From JAJDIA01 sp031555735 (GTDB lineage Bacteria; Bacteroidota; Bacteroidia; Bacteroidales; Tannerellaceae), in contig JAVBUE010000016.1 in assembly GCA_031555735.1 (NCBI GenBank), positions 39,924 to 103,923 on the forward strand: a stretch of 64,000 nt of DNA, read 5' to 3'. Both the position numbers and the translations under genes were made by a program. Under the pieces are notes generated by a model. That model did not search any database, was not told where the DNA came from, and was given only the letters and a program-made list of their open reading frames with translations. This document shows, one piece after another, positions 1 to 7,718 of this stretch (the stretch's first letter is position 1; every line of letters starts with the position of its first letter).

Positions 1-599
1 CCTTAAAGAAAGAATTAGAAAGAAATATTGGTGAAATAATTGCTTGTTTTTCTATTGCATCAAAGGGATATATTTTGGCAAAATCGTATGAAATATATGG
101 TAATAATGAATTTTTTGTTTTCGAGTATGACCCTGTAAACGACTCATGGCAAAAGAAGAATCCATACCCAGGTATGCATGCCTACAATTCTACATCTGTT
201 ACTGTTGGCGGAAAAGCCTATGTTATTGGAGGATTATATTATGATCCTGATAAAGAAGAATATGTTCAAAAGAATACTGTTTGGGAATATGATCCTGCAA
301 CTGATCAATGGACTGAAAAGGCTCTTTTTCCTGGTAGCGGAACCTATAATATGCTTTCTTGTTCATCTGGAGAGAGCCTGTATGCAGGTTTTGGAAAAGA
401 GAATATGAATTCGAAATACGTATGCGAATGGTGGAAATATACTCCGGCCACCAATACATGGGCAGAATGTACAACCTATTCATTTTGGAAAAAATTTTCT
501 TTATTCCCTCAATTTGTTTTTTCACATTCCAATCAAATATACGTCGGTTTTTCCTACCTCGGCCTCTGGAAATACAACGAAACCCCGCTCATCCCATGA
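1..599 (+). CDS. kelch-like beta-propeller protein, 3' part
   Basis: The frame is open from the left edge (codons from base 3), so the true start lies outside the window. At least three kelch-like units are visible: phrases of the type EYDPVNDSW, EYDPATDQW and KYTPATNTW, spaced about 50 residues, with glycine-rich strands between them (VIGGLYY). Kelch units build beta-propellers that bind proteins or glycans; the partner here is unknown. The gene is AT-rich, unlike the GC-rich genes downstream, and its composition changes over the last 60 bases. Its stop overlaps the next start (ATGA at 596-599), so the two are probably co-transcribed. A TTG at 75 is an internal codon, not a convincing start. 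Confidence 0.75.
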   Translation, partial: LKKELERNIGEIIACFSIASKGYILAKSYEIYGNNEFFVFEYDPVNDSWQKKNPYPGMHAYNSTSVTVGGKAYVIGGLYYDPDKEEYVQKNTVWEYDPATDQWTEKALFPGSGTYNMLSCSSGESLYAGFGKENMNSKYVCEWWKYTPATNTWAECTTYSFWKKFSLFPQFVFSHSNQIYVGFSYLGLWKYNETPLIP

Positions 600-1438
600 A
601 AACACCCCTCATCCTATCCCTTGTCCTCCTTTTAGTCGGATGGGCGATGCCGGTATCCTCCCAGCAAATCACGGATATCCACTTCTTTCAGATCGGACAG
701 GATATACAGATTAATTATACGTTGAAGCGGTTGTCATTTGATTCCCACATGCTGGTGGAGTGCTATGTCAGCCGCGATGGAGGGGCGAATGTGGAAGGAC
801 CGTTGACGCAGGCCTACGGCGATGTGGGCAAGGTCACCACCAACGGCGGGAAGATCGTCCACTGGAAAGTATCTGAAGAGATGAAAGAGTTTGGCGGGCA
901 GATCGTATTCGAGATCCGGGGCGAAGTAGTGAGGCACGCGGTGAATGCCGAGAACCTGCTGATGTACAATGCCTCCGGTTCGTCGTATGCCGGGCTTATG
1001 CTTGGACGTGCAGCCCGTTGGGGAGGCTATGTCCGGGGAAAGACGAACCTGGCCACATCCGATGGCGCCTACACCTGCGACGACGATGGGACGATCAATT
1101 ATACCGGCGCCTACTACTATACGATCGACAACCGCAGCCGCCGCAGCCGGCTCGGTATCACCGGCGGAGTCTTATACCGGCTCACACGCCCCGTGTATCT
1201 CTATGCCGGCGCGGGATATGGATATCGCCGCCTGCTATGGCATGCCACTACCTATTCGTACGACGACGAGTCGCCCACCGGTGATCTCTGGGCGGTGAAC
1301 ACCAACCATAGCGCCGAAGGCCTGGAAGTGGAGTCGGGGGTGATCGTCCGGTATAAACGCCTGGCGCTGTCGGCGGGTATAAATGCCATTGATTTTTCTT
1401 TTTTTGAAATAAATGCCGGTGTCGGTTTCTTTTTTTAG
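596..1438 (+). CDS. outer-membrane beta-barrel protein with N-terminal Ig-like domain
   Basis: The protein has 280 residues. I chose the ATG at 596 because it gives a clean signal peptide (about 22 residues, cleavage after SSQ) and overlaps the kelch stop. Residues about 25-105 look like the small beta-sandwich domain found in Bacteroidota surface proteins (phrases VSRDGG, GDVGKV, IVHWKV, VFEIRG). Residues about 115-280 are alternating aromatic strands (YAGLMLG, YRLTRPVYLYAGAGYGY) ending in FEINAGVGFFF, a typical barrel C-terminus with terminal Phe. Likely an outer-membrane protein. It is followed 12 bases later by the sigma-like gene and probably belongs to the same transcription unit. No specific function is assigned. 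Confidence 0.7.
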   Translation: MKTPLILSLVLLLVGWAMPVSSQQITDIHFFQIGQDIQINYTLKRLSFDSHMLVECYVSRDGGANVEGPLTQAYGDVGKVTTNGGKIVHWKVSEEMKEFGGQIVFEIRGEVVRHAVNAENLLMYNASGSSYAGLMLGRAARWGGYVRGKTNLATSDGAYTCDDDGTINYTGAYYYTIDNRSRRSRLGITGGVLYRLTRPVYLYAGAGYGYRRLLWHATTYSYDDESPTGDLWAVNTNHSAEGLEVESGVIVRYKRLALSAGINAIDFSFFEINAGVGFFF

Positions 1439-1450
1439 TATTTTCGAACC

Positions 1451-2611
1451 ATGGAATCTATACTTAGTGAAATTCTCCGCAAAGAATGTGAAACGTACAA
1501 CCTGGTTGACCTCGGGCTTGTAAAATCGCCGGAAGATATGCTGGAAGATGTGGCCTACGTTGTCCCCGAACGTACGCCGGCTGAATTGGCAGACATGCAA
1601 ACGTTTTTGTCCTGGCGCACCATCGTGCTCAAAAAATTCTACTGGCTGATCGGGTTCAACCGCTTCATGTGGGAAGGCCGCCAGGGCATTCAGCCAAAGG
1701 AACTGTTGTCGCCCCTGAAGCGAAAGGTGTTGAACCGATACCGCGAACGCTACCAGGGTACCACCATCGATGCCGATCTCATGGTTCCTCCCCGCACGGT
1801 AGCCTTCATGCTCTCCCCCCAGTTGGAAGATGATCTGCACGAGGAAGAGGTGTTTATCGTCAACATGATGCAGACGCCGTCCGATATTGAGAAATACTAC
1901 CAACAGCGTTGTCCCATCCATTTCCCGTTGGATTTGGACGCTTTTTTGGAACGGTTGGCAAAATTCGATCCGGATTTCTGGGAGGTATTATATGCATTTC
2001 TTCATACAATTGCCACCCGGGTGACGTCATATATTCCTGTTTCCCGGCAATATAAAGCAGAGGTGCTTCAGGATGCCTGGTCGGAAACCATCCTTTTTAT
2101 GCGCAGGAAGGTGTGCGGCAAAGAGATGCCCCGGTTTGAGTCGGCGCTCCATTTCAGGCATTACATCGAACGGGTGAGCCGGAATAAGGCGTACGAGGCG
2201 CTCCGGATCAACCAACCGCCTGAGGTGGCCGGTTGGGGCGACGAATTCTGGCAGAATGTCCGGGATACCTACGCCCACGAACCTTCACCGGTCATGGAAT
2301 ACATGGCGATCGATCCTACAAACGAGGATGAAGTGAACCGGGCGTTGGCCGTCATCCTCTTGGACAAGGAAGCCCCGTTGTACGACCGGCTCACCGCCGA
2401 TATCCGGGAGAAGGTGGAGCTGATGGTGGCCTATTGCGACACCCGGGTGTCGTACGACGAGATGACCGGCGGGAAATACAGCCGTATGTCGCCGAAAGAG
2501 AAGACCCGTTACGAAAACAACCTGCGGCAGAAGGTATCCCGTACCCGCCACCTGATCCGGAAACGGTTTATCAACCTGTTAACAAGCGAACAAAACAGAC
2601 ATGCCTTATGA
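1451..2611 (+). CDS. long, divergent sigma-70-like (ECF-type) factor
   Basis: The protein has 386 residues, about twice the usual ECF length. Residues about 185-265 resemble sigma region 2 (FLHTIATRV, LQDAWSETILFMRR, HFRHYIERVSRNKAYEALR). The C-terminal 80 residues look like a region-4 helix-turn-helix (VSYDEMTGGKYSRMSP followed by KVSRTRHLIRKRF). The first 170 residues match no domain I know. Assignment as a sigma factor rests on these features and strongly on context: the next gene, overlapping by ATGA, encodes a membrane protein with the zinc-finger signature of anti-sigma factors. It would then direct RNA polymerase to promoters of this operon or a wider regulon. A non-sigma DNA-binding protein remains possible. 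Confidence 0.6.
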   Translation: MESILSEILRKECETYNLVDLGLVKSPEDMLEDVAYVVPERTPAELADMQTFLSWRTIVLKKFYWLIGFNRFMWEGRQGIQPKELLSPLKRKVLNRYRERYQGTTIDADLMVPPRTVAFMLSPQLEDDLHEEEVFIVNMMQTPSDIEKYYQQRCPIHFPLDLDAFLERLAKFDPDFWEVLYAFLHTIATRVTSYIPVSRQYKAEVLQDAWSETILFMRRKVCGKEMPRFESALHFRHYIERVSRNKAYEALRINQPPEVAGWGDEFWQNVRDTYAHEPSPVMEYMAIDPTNEDEVNRALAVILLDKEAPLYDRLTADIREKVELMVAYCDTRVSYDEMTGGKYSRMSPKEKTRYENNLRQKVSRTRHLIRKRFINLLTSEQNRHAL

Positions 2612-3057
2612 ATACGTGCGACTTATCCGATAAAAAGAAACTCCGGGATTACTTCCTGAACCGGCTGGCTCCCGATGAGACAGCCTTGGTGCAACATCAC
2701 CTGCTCCAATGCCCTACCTGTCGCGAACAACTGAAACAGATGCGGGATATCGTCCATGGATTAACCCATGGAATAATCTCTGAGGAGGAGATGAAATCCA
2801 GAAAGGAAGAACGGAGACACAAAGTGGTGCTGTTTTTGCTGAAAGCCGGAATGGCGGCTTGTCTCGTGCCTTTGGCCTATACTACGTATAACCTGATAGT
2901 GCTGGAGAAAAAAATACATACCCTTACCACGCCGCCACCACATTACCATTCCGGCGATTCAATCCGCCAGAGGCCGTGGCCGGATACAACGAGAATCCAC
3001 GAATGGACATTAGACGATTTTGAGCGGGACCAGTATCGGAGAAACAAATTGAAATAG
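2608..3057 (+). CDS. membrane zinc-finger anti-sigma factor
   Basis: The protein has 149 residues; ATG at 2608 overlaps the sigma-like stop. It shows the ZAS signature His31-x3-Cys35-x2-Cys38 (HHLLQCPTC) in a helical N-terminus (LRDYFLNRLAPDE), a charged linker, and one membrane span at about residues 74-100 (VVLFLLKAGMAACLVPLAY). A short polar C-terminal part of about 50 residues would lie in the periplasm. Known ZAS proteins hold their sigma factor inactive at the membrane until a signal is sensed. The partner should be the product of the preceding gene. The extracytoplasmic part is too short to name a signal domain. Confidence 0.75.
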   Translation: MNTCDLSDKKKLRDYFLNRLAPDETALVQHHLLQCPTCREQLKQMRDIVHGLTHGIISEEEMKSRKEERRHKVVLFLLKAGMAACLVPLAYTTYNLIVLEKKIHTLTTPPPHYHSGDSIRQRPWPDTTRIHEWTLDDFERDQYRRNKLK

Positions 3058-3058
3058 G

Positions 3059-3649
3059 GTGGTGAAGATCGCGGATCACATACGGAAAGCCGTCGGCCTG
3101 GCGGGTTTGTTTCTGCTGCTTGCCTGCGGCGTACGGAAACAACAGGTCGATGTGCTGCCTGCCGGGGATGAGGACGTTGCCCGAGTAGCCGGCCGTCTGG
3201 CACAGGCGGGCTACCGTTCCCTGCCGGGACGGTTGCCCGTGGAAGAACAGCTTGCCGAAGCCTGGCGGTATCAGCGTGCCCGGGACGAACAGGGACAGCC
3301 GCTCTACGTGGTCGGCTCCTCCAAAGCCACGGCACGCGATTATAACGCGGCGCGCCTACAAGCCGAAAGCCTGGCCAAGGTGCAGTTGGCCGGATGGATG
3401 CAAACCCGTGTCGGGCAGTTGGTGACCAACCGCCTGGAAGCCTCCGGGCAGTTGGGCGGTGATGCCGTCATGCAAACCGCCGGGAGCAGTAAAAACCTGG
3501 TTTCCGAGCGACTCACATACCTGGTGCCCTTGTTGGAACTCTTCTGCGAAAACCCAGACGGGAGCGTGGAAGTGCAGGTGGTGATCGGATGTCCCTGCCG
3601 GGCCGCCGACGAGATCGCCCGTCAGTTAACCGCCGACAGTGAGCCATGA
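3059..3649 (+). CDS. LPP20-like lipoprotein
   Basis: The protein has 196 residues from a GTG start at 3059; a second GTG follows immediately at 3062. The N-terminus is a lipoprotein signal with lipobox LLLACG, so the mature protein would be anchored to a membrane by Cys. The remainder (YVVGSSKATARDYNAARLQAESLAKVQLA, then a C-terminal part with VQVVIGCP) resembles the LPP20 lipoprotein family, in which a conserved helix/sheet unit carries an AR-x-x-A-x-x-xA-x-xxLA pattern. Function in the family is poorly known. It sits one base after the anti-sigma stop and overlaps the next gene, so it is translated as part of the operon. Confidence 0.6.
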   Translation: MVKIADHIRKAVGLAGLFLLLACGVRKQQVDVLPAGDEDVARVAGRLAQAGYRSLPGRLPVEEQLAEAWRYQRARDEQGQPLYVVGSSKATARDYNAARLQAESLAKVQLAGWMQTRVGQLVTNRLEASGQLGGDAVMQTAGSSKNLVSERLTYLVPLLELFCENPDGSVEVQVVIGCPCRAADEIARQLTADSEP

Positions 3650-4428
3650 AACGCCTCTTCCTGCTGATACTCTGTGCCGCCTGCCTGCCGGTGGCCGCCT
3701 CCGCCCAGATACGGGTGGATAGCGCCGAAGGACGGTGGGAGATCAGCCGGGATATCACGCCCGCCCAGGCCGAACAGCGCGCCCTGTTCGAAGCCAGGCG
3801 GGAAGCCCTGCGCCTGGCCGGTATCCCCGAGCGGATCAATGCCGTCTCCCTCCACATCCAAACAGCCGACAGCCTGTATTTCGAACCTTTTTTTACGGAG
3901 ATCAGTTCCCTGCAGCTCATGGCGCAGGTGAAGGTGATCCGGCAGGAGCTGCGCCGCGACTACCTGCCCGCCTCCGGGCGGGTGATGGTGACTGCCGTGA
4001 TCACCGCCGATGTGCTGCCTCCTGCCGAAACGGCGCAGATCCTTCCCTTCCACCTGGGCGGGCTGAACCACAGCTACCGCAGCGGCGAGAGCGTGCGTTT
4101 TTCGCTGACACCCGGCTCGCCCTGTTATTTCCATTTCTTTGTCTTTGATACGTCCGGTGGCGATTGCTTCTACCCGAACGCCTATGAGAAACGGATGTGT
4201 TTCCAGCCGGACACCACCTATACCTTCCCGCTCAACCGCCTGCTGGCTTATACGATCGACCGGGGAACCCTTTCGGCGCGGTACGAGCAGAATGTTGTGA
4301 TCGCCGTGGCTACCCTGCAGGATATTCCGTTCCGGGGCGAAGTGACCGTACACGCGCTTTTCAACTGGCTCTTCTCCATCCCGCCCTCCCAGCGGACGGA
4401 GGCTTACTATTCGTTTCTGGTGGAATAA
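3646..4428 (+). CDS. exported DUF4384-like protein
   Basis: The protein has 260 residues with a signal peptide (MKRLFLLILCAACLPVAASAQ). Its start ATGA overlaps the LPP20-like stop. Residues about 25-125 form an LPP20-like helical/sheet unit (ITPAQAEQRALFEARREALRLAG). Residues about 135-235 resemble DUF4384: SYRSGESVRFSLTPGSPCYFHFFVFD, then a segment about metal-free surface strands ending VIAVATLQDIPF. DUF4384 proteins often occur beside caspase-like proteases and LPP20 proteins in bacteria, which agrees with the neighbours here. Predicted to act in the periplasm or at the cell surface. Catalytic residues are not evident, so a structural or substrate-presenting role is the inference. Confidence 0.6.
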   Translation: MKRLFLLILCAACLPVAASAQIRVDSAEGRWEISRDITPAQAEQRALFEARREALRLAGIPERINAVSLHIQTADSLYFEPFFTEISSLQLMAQVKVIRQELRRDYLPASGRVMVTAVITADVLPPAETAQILPFHLGGLNHSYRSGESVRFSLTPGSPCYFHFFVFDTSGGDCFYPNAYEKRMCFQPDTTYTFPLNRLLAYTIDRGTLSARYEQNVVIAVATLQDIPFRGEVTVHALFNWLFSIPPSQRTEAYYSFLVE

Positions 4429-4440
4429 AAGGAGGAAGGT

Positions 4441-5757
4441 ATGGACGTCCGCTGCTTGTATATCGTTGGCTGCCTGTTTGTGCTCCCTTTCTGCGGGGAG
4501 ATCGACAAAGGGCTACGGGCGCAAAACATGCAGGAGGAGTTCGACGCCTACCTGACGGCTATCACTGGTGAGTTTTATACCTACCTCGACAGCATTGACC
4601 TCGTATTCGCGCAGATGCTGGAAGACGAATGGACGGAGCTGCTCGTCTATGAGGGGACGGAGCCGCCCCGGTACGGGCGGTCGCCTTCGGACCAGCAACG
4701 GAGCCTGCCATCTACAGCCGCCGCCCTCTCCGGCGAAGCGGAGGAGGATGCGGCCTTCTACGGCCAGCCTGTCACCCTGCCCGCCCCTCCACTGCCCGCG
4801 TTTACCCTCGGCAGTCTGTCCGAGAAAGGGGTGGCGGATGCTTGGCGGACGTTGTACCGGACCAATTTTACCACCCTACTGGCGGGTGTGAACCGCTATT
4901 GCCAATCCCTGGCGTTGAACGACTGGGGGAAATACCTCTTCGTCCGTTATGCCGTGGATAGCCGTTTCCCGTCCTGTCCGCCGCAGGAACGGACGCTGCT
5001 CCTGTCGTACCTCCTGCTCCACACGGGGCTGGAGGTGAAGATGGCGTTTGCCAATCAGGGGCTGGTCTTGCTCCTTCCCCTCCGGGAAGAGGTGTATCAA
5101 ACGGCTTTTGTCCGCATCGGCGACCGGGCGTATTACCTGCCCGACGCGCCGGAGGCGAAGGTGAAGCGCGTGTTTGCCTCCGCCCATGCCTATCCGGGGG
5201 AGGTACGCCCCGCATCGCTGGCCCTCACCCGGCCGCTGGCGTTCGCGTACGACCGCCATTTGATCCGCTTTTATGCCACCTGGCCGTTGTGCGACCTGTC
5301 GGTCTATTTTCGGGCGCGGCCTGTCCGTTCATTCCGGCAGCGGATGGACGAAACCGTCGGTCGGGACCTGTCCGGGAAGGCGGCGTTGGAACAGGTAGCC
5401 CTCCTGCTCAGCCGGGTGCAGCAGCAGGCGACGCATATCCCCGACGACCGGTTGCACGGGCGGGAGGTATATTATTTCCCGGAGGAGACTGCCTTTCTCG
5501 GTCAGGCCGATTGCGAAGACCTGTCGGTATGGCTCTACTGGCTGATCCGTACCTATACCGCCTGCCGGACGGTCGCCCTGCTGTATCCGAACCATGTGGC
5601 GGTGGCGATCGAGGCGCCTGCGGGTTACGACGGGAAGGCGCTTGTCCATAACGGCATCCGGTATATCCTCTGCGACCCGTCTTATAAAGGCGCGCCGATG
5701 GGTGAAGGGGTGCCGTCTGCCCAATCCGCCACACCGGTGGTAGTCTCTTATCCGTGA
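4441..5757 (+). CDS. exported transglutaminase-like cysteine protein
   Basis: The protein has 438 residues. A good ribosome-binding site (AAGGAGGAAGG, 4429-4438) decides the ATG at 4441. The N-terminus is a hydrophobic export signal followed by RAQN. The C-terminal 100 residues fit a transglutaminase-like fold: Cys358 in QADCEDLSVWLYWLI, His385 in LYPNHVAVAI and Asp412 in ILCDPSYKG, in the right order and spacing for a Cys-His-Asp triad. The middle (residues about 120-300) is reminiscent of helical and sheet segments that precede such domains. Family members act as proteases, transglutaminases or amidases; the substrate is unknown. It lies between the DUF4384-like and the caspase-like genes, so a joint role in protein processing or cross-linking is inferred. 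Confidence 0.65.
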   Translation: MDVRCLYIVGCLFVLPFCGEIDKGLRAQNMQEEFDAYLTAITGEFYTYLDSIDLVFAQMLEDEWTELLVYEGTEPPRYGRSPSDQQRSLPSTAAALSGEAEEDAAFYGQPVTLPAPPLPAFTLGSLSEKGVADAWRTLYRTNFTTLLAGVNRYCQSLALNDWGKYLFVRYAVDSRFPSCPPQERTLLLSYLLLHTGLEVKMAFANQGLVLLLPLREEVYQTAFVRIGDRAYYLPDAPEAKVKRVFASAHAYPGEVRPASLALTRPLAFAYDRHLIRFYATWPLCDLSVYFRARPVRSFRQRMDETVGRDLSGKAALEQVALLLSRVQQQATHIPDDRLHGREVYYFPEETAFLGQADCEDLSVWLYWLIRTYTACRTVALLYPNHVAVAIEAPAGYDGKALVHNGIRYILCDPSYKGAPMGEGVPSAQSATPVVVSYP

Positions 5758-5792
5758 ACATAAATGTATAACGATAACGATTCATATTTGCC

Positions 5793-6800
5793 ATGAAAAA
5801 GATCAGTACCCTCTTTCCCCCCTTCGTGCTCTCCGGTCTGTTCCTGTGGGTGTGTGTGGATGCTCCGGCGCAGAAGAAGGTGACGGGACGTTCCGAACCT
5901 GTCCACTTCTCCATTTCCGCTTCCGGATATACGCCGGTAAGCGGGGATGTGTCGGAGCTGTTGGCCGGCCAACGGGTCAACGTCGATTCGCTGCCGCCGG
6001 CCGTACCGGTCCGTCCTCATTCCGTCGCCATCGTGATCGGGGTGGAACAATACCGCTACCTGCCGCCCGCTCCTTTCGCCTCGCGGGATGCCCGGCTGAT
6101 GGAACGTTACTTCAAAACGGTACTGGGGGTGGATAAGGTGGTTACCTATACCGATACCTCCACCTCGGGCTTTTTCTTCGAGAACCTGTTCGATGCCGCC
6201 GGGGGCGATCTGCCGCGGCTGATCACCAAAGGGAAAACGGACCTGCTGGTGTATTATTCCGGCCACGGAATGCACTCGGCCAACGGCGACGAGCTGTTCC
6301 TTCTGCCCGCCGATACGAAGATGAACAGCATCGACCGCCAGGGATTCAGCCTGAACAGCCTCTTCGAACAACTGGCGGCGTTGAAGGCGAAGAGCACCAC
6401 GGTGTTTATCGACGCCTGTTTCAGCGGCCTGGGGAAGTTCGCCCATGAAGAGCGCCCGGTAAACCTCATCCCCATGAAAGGGATCAAGGTGAAGCCGCTG
6501 CTCAACCAGCCGTGGATAGACAACCCTTCGTTCCGGGTCTTCACCTCGTCGTCCGACCAGCAGCCGTCGCTCGTCCTCGGCGAGTCGCGCACGGGTCTCT
6601 TTACCTACTTCCTGGCGGCGGGATTACAGGGGCAGGCCGACCTCGACGGCGATGGGCGTATCCTCATGGCGGAGCTCCGCCGGTATATCGGCACGCATGT
6701 CCCGGAAATCTCCCGGAAGATCTACCAGGAACAGACGCCTTGCTTCTATGGCGACGAAAACTGGGTGGTGTATGAACGGAAGGAGGGGAGGGGGGAATAA
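5793..6800 (+). CDS. exported caspase-like (C14) cysteine protease
   Basis: The protein has 335 residues with a signal peptide (cleavage after APAQ). The caspase p20 fold is clear from residue about 77: VAIVIGVEQY, ASRDARLMERYF, LLVYYSGHG with catalytic His158, and VFIDACFSG with catalytic Cys209. The rest (FTSSSDQQPSL, GLFTYFLAAGL, DGRILMAELRRYI) matches the usual ending of bacterial caspase-like proteins. Bacterial C14 enzymes cut after basic or acidic residues; specificity cannot be read here. Being exported, it should act in the periplasm or on the surface rather than as a cytoplasmic suicide protease. It is the last gene of the run starting at 596, 35 bases after the transglutaminase-like gene. 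Confidence 0.85.
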   Translation: MKKISTLFPPFVLSGLFLWVCVDAPAQKKVTGRSEPVHFSISASGYTPVSGDVSELLAGQRVNVDSLPPAVPVRPHSVAIVIGVEQYRYLPPAPFASRDARLMERYFKTVLGVDKVVTYTDTSTSGFFFENLFDAAGGDLPRLITKGKTDLLVYYSGHGMHSANGDELFLLPADTKMNSIDRQGFSLNSLFEQLAALKAKSTTVFIDACFSGLGKFAHEERPVNLIPMKGIKVKPLLNQPWIDNPSFRVFTSSSDQQPSLVLGESRTGLFTYFLAAGLQGQADLDGDGRILMAELRRYIGTHVPEISRKIYQEQTPCFYGDENWVVYERKEGRGE

Positions 6801-6824
6801 CATTTTTTACCCGGACGGTAACAA

Positions 6825-6832
6825 TATTTTTG
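6825..6832 (+). promoter_or_regulatory. candidate -7 box TATTTTTG
   Basis: The sequence matches the Bacteroides -7 consensus TAnnTTTG and lies about 90 bases before the winged-helix gene. A consensus -33 TTTG is not present at the right distance (only TTTT), so this is weak. Confidence 0.3.
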
Positions 6833-6923
6833 CAGTTTGCCTAATCTTTTCCGCCCCTTTGTTTGTTTTCTCATCATAATACCTCGAGATTCTAAGAGAT
6901 TCTAACAGACAACTTATCATATC

Positions 6924-7145
6924 ATGACGAAAGGAACGATCGGCTTGAATGCCGGAGCCATTTTAAATATCATAGCAGACGACCGGAACGCGATTGGTTT
7001 CGATGCTTTACAGGAAAAAACGGCCTTGTCGGACGCCGATCTGTGGACGGCTATCGGCTGGTTAGCCAGGGAGAACAAAATCATTATCCGATCGGACCAG
7101 GAGAAAAAGCCGCAATTCACCCCGGGGGCTAATTTTTATTTCTGA
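6924..7145 (+). CDS. winged helix-turn-helix protein (DUF2582 type)
   Basis: The protein has 73 residues and matches in length and pattern the small DUF2582 winged-helix family common in Bacteroidales: IGLNAGAILNII, then the helix pair ALSDADLWTAIGWLARENKI and a wing ending FTPGANFYF. Such proteins are single-domain and presumed to bind DNA, but no target is known. It stands alone between the caspase operon and the decarboxylase operon. The start is fixed by a lack of upstream in-frame alternatives with sensible sequence. Confidence 0.75.
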   Translation: MTKGTIGLNAGAILNIIADDRNAIGFDALQEKTALSDADLWTAIGWLARENKIIIRSDQEKKPQFTPGANFYF

Positions 7146-7217
7146 ATCAACTCCATACTCGCAGCACTTTACGTAGAAAAATACCTTTTTTTGTTCGGTG
7201 TTCCTGAAAAAAGGATG

Positions 7218-7225
7218 TACCTTTG
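7218..7225 (+). promoter_or_regulatory. candidate -7 box TACCTTTG of the decarboxylase operon
   Basis: An exact TAnnTTTG box stands 48 bases before the epimerase start. A TTTG at 7190-7193 lies 24 bases upstream, slightly too far for the usual 19-21 spacing. Position ahead of a five-gene operon supports the call. Confidence 0.5.
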
Positions 7226-7272
7226 CCCGCAAATTAAATAACAGGTACTAAACCATTAAATTATCTTTTGAT

Positions 7273-7686
7273 ATGGAACTTACACACATCGAACACCTCG
7301 GTATCGCTGTAAAGAGCATCGAGGCGTGTTTGCCTTATTACGAAGGCGTCCTGGGTCTGAAATGCTACAACATCGAAGTGGTAGCAGACCAGAAAGTGAA
7401 AACCGCTTTCTTCAAAGTGGGACAAACGAAGATCGAGTTGTTGGAACCGACCAGTGAAGACAGCACCATCGCCAAATTCATCGAGAAAAAAGGCGAAGGA
7501 ATCCACCACATCGCTTTTGCCGTACCCGATGTACAGGCCGCGCTGGATGAAGCGGCCGAAAAGGGTGTCATGCTGATCGACAAGGCTCCGCGCGGCGGCG
7601 CCGAAGGATTGGACATCGCTTTCCTCCATCCGAAATCGACCTGCTCTGTATTGACCGAACTCTGCATGCACGGGCAAGACAAGTAA
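7273..7686 (+). CDS. mce: methylmalonyl-CoA epimerase
   Basis: The protein has 137 residues, the usual size. It is a vicinal-oxygen-chelate (glyoxalase-like) protein: two beta-alpha-beta units starting THIEHLGIAVKSIEACLPYY and GEGIHHIAFAVPDVQAALDEA, with metal-binding His in HLGIAV and HHIAF and a Glu near the end (SVLTELC). It interconverts (2R)- and (2S)-methylmalonyl-CoA in the cytoplasm, linking succinyl-CoA to propionate formation. The gene leads the decarboxylase operon, which shows directly that the branch runs from succinate via methylmalonyl-CoA to propionyl-CoA. Confidence 0.95.
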   Translation: MELTHIEHLGIAVKSIEACLPYYEGVLGLKCYNIEVVADQKVKTAFFKVGQTKIELLEPTSEDSTIAKFIEKKGEGIHHIAFAVPDVQAALDEAAEKGVMLIDKAPRGGAEGLDIAFLHPKSTCSVLTELCMHGQDK

Positions 7687-7718
7687 CCATTCGTACACAT
7701 TAAATCATACATAAGACA

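Noticed and set aside
359..595. Upstream extension of the barrel gene to base 359
   Set aside because: It overlaps the kelch gene in another frame; the ATG at 596 gives a proper signal peptide.
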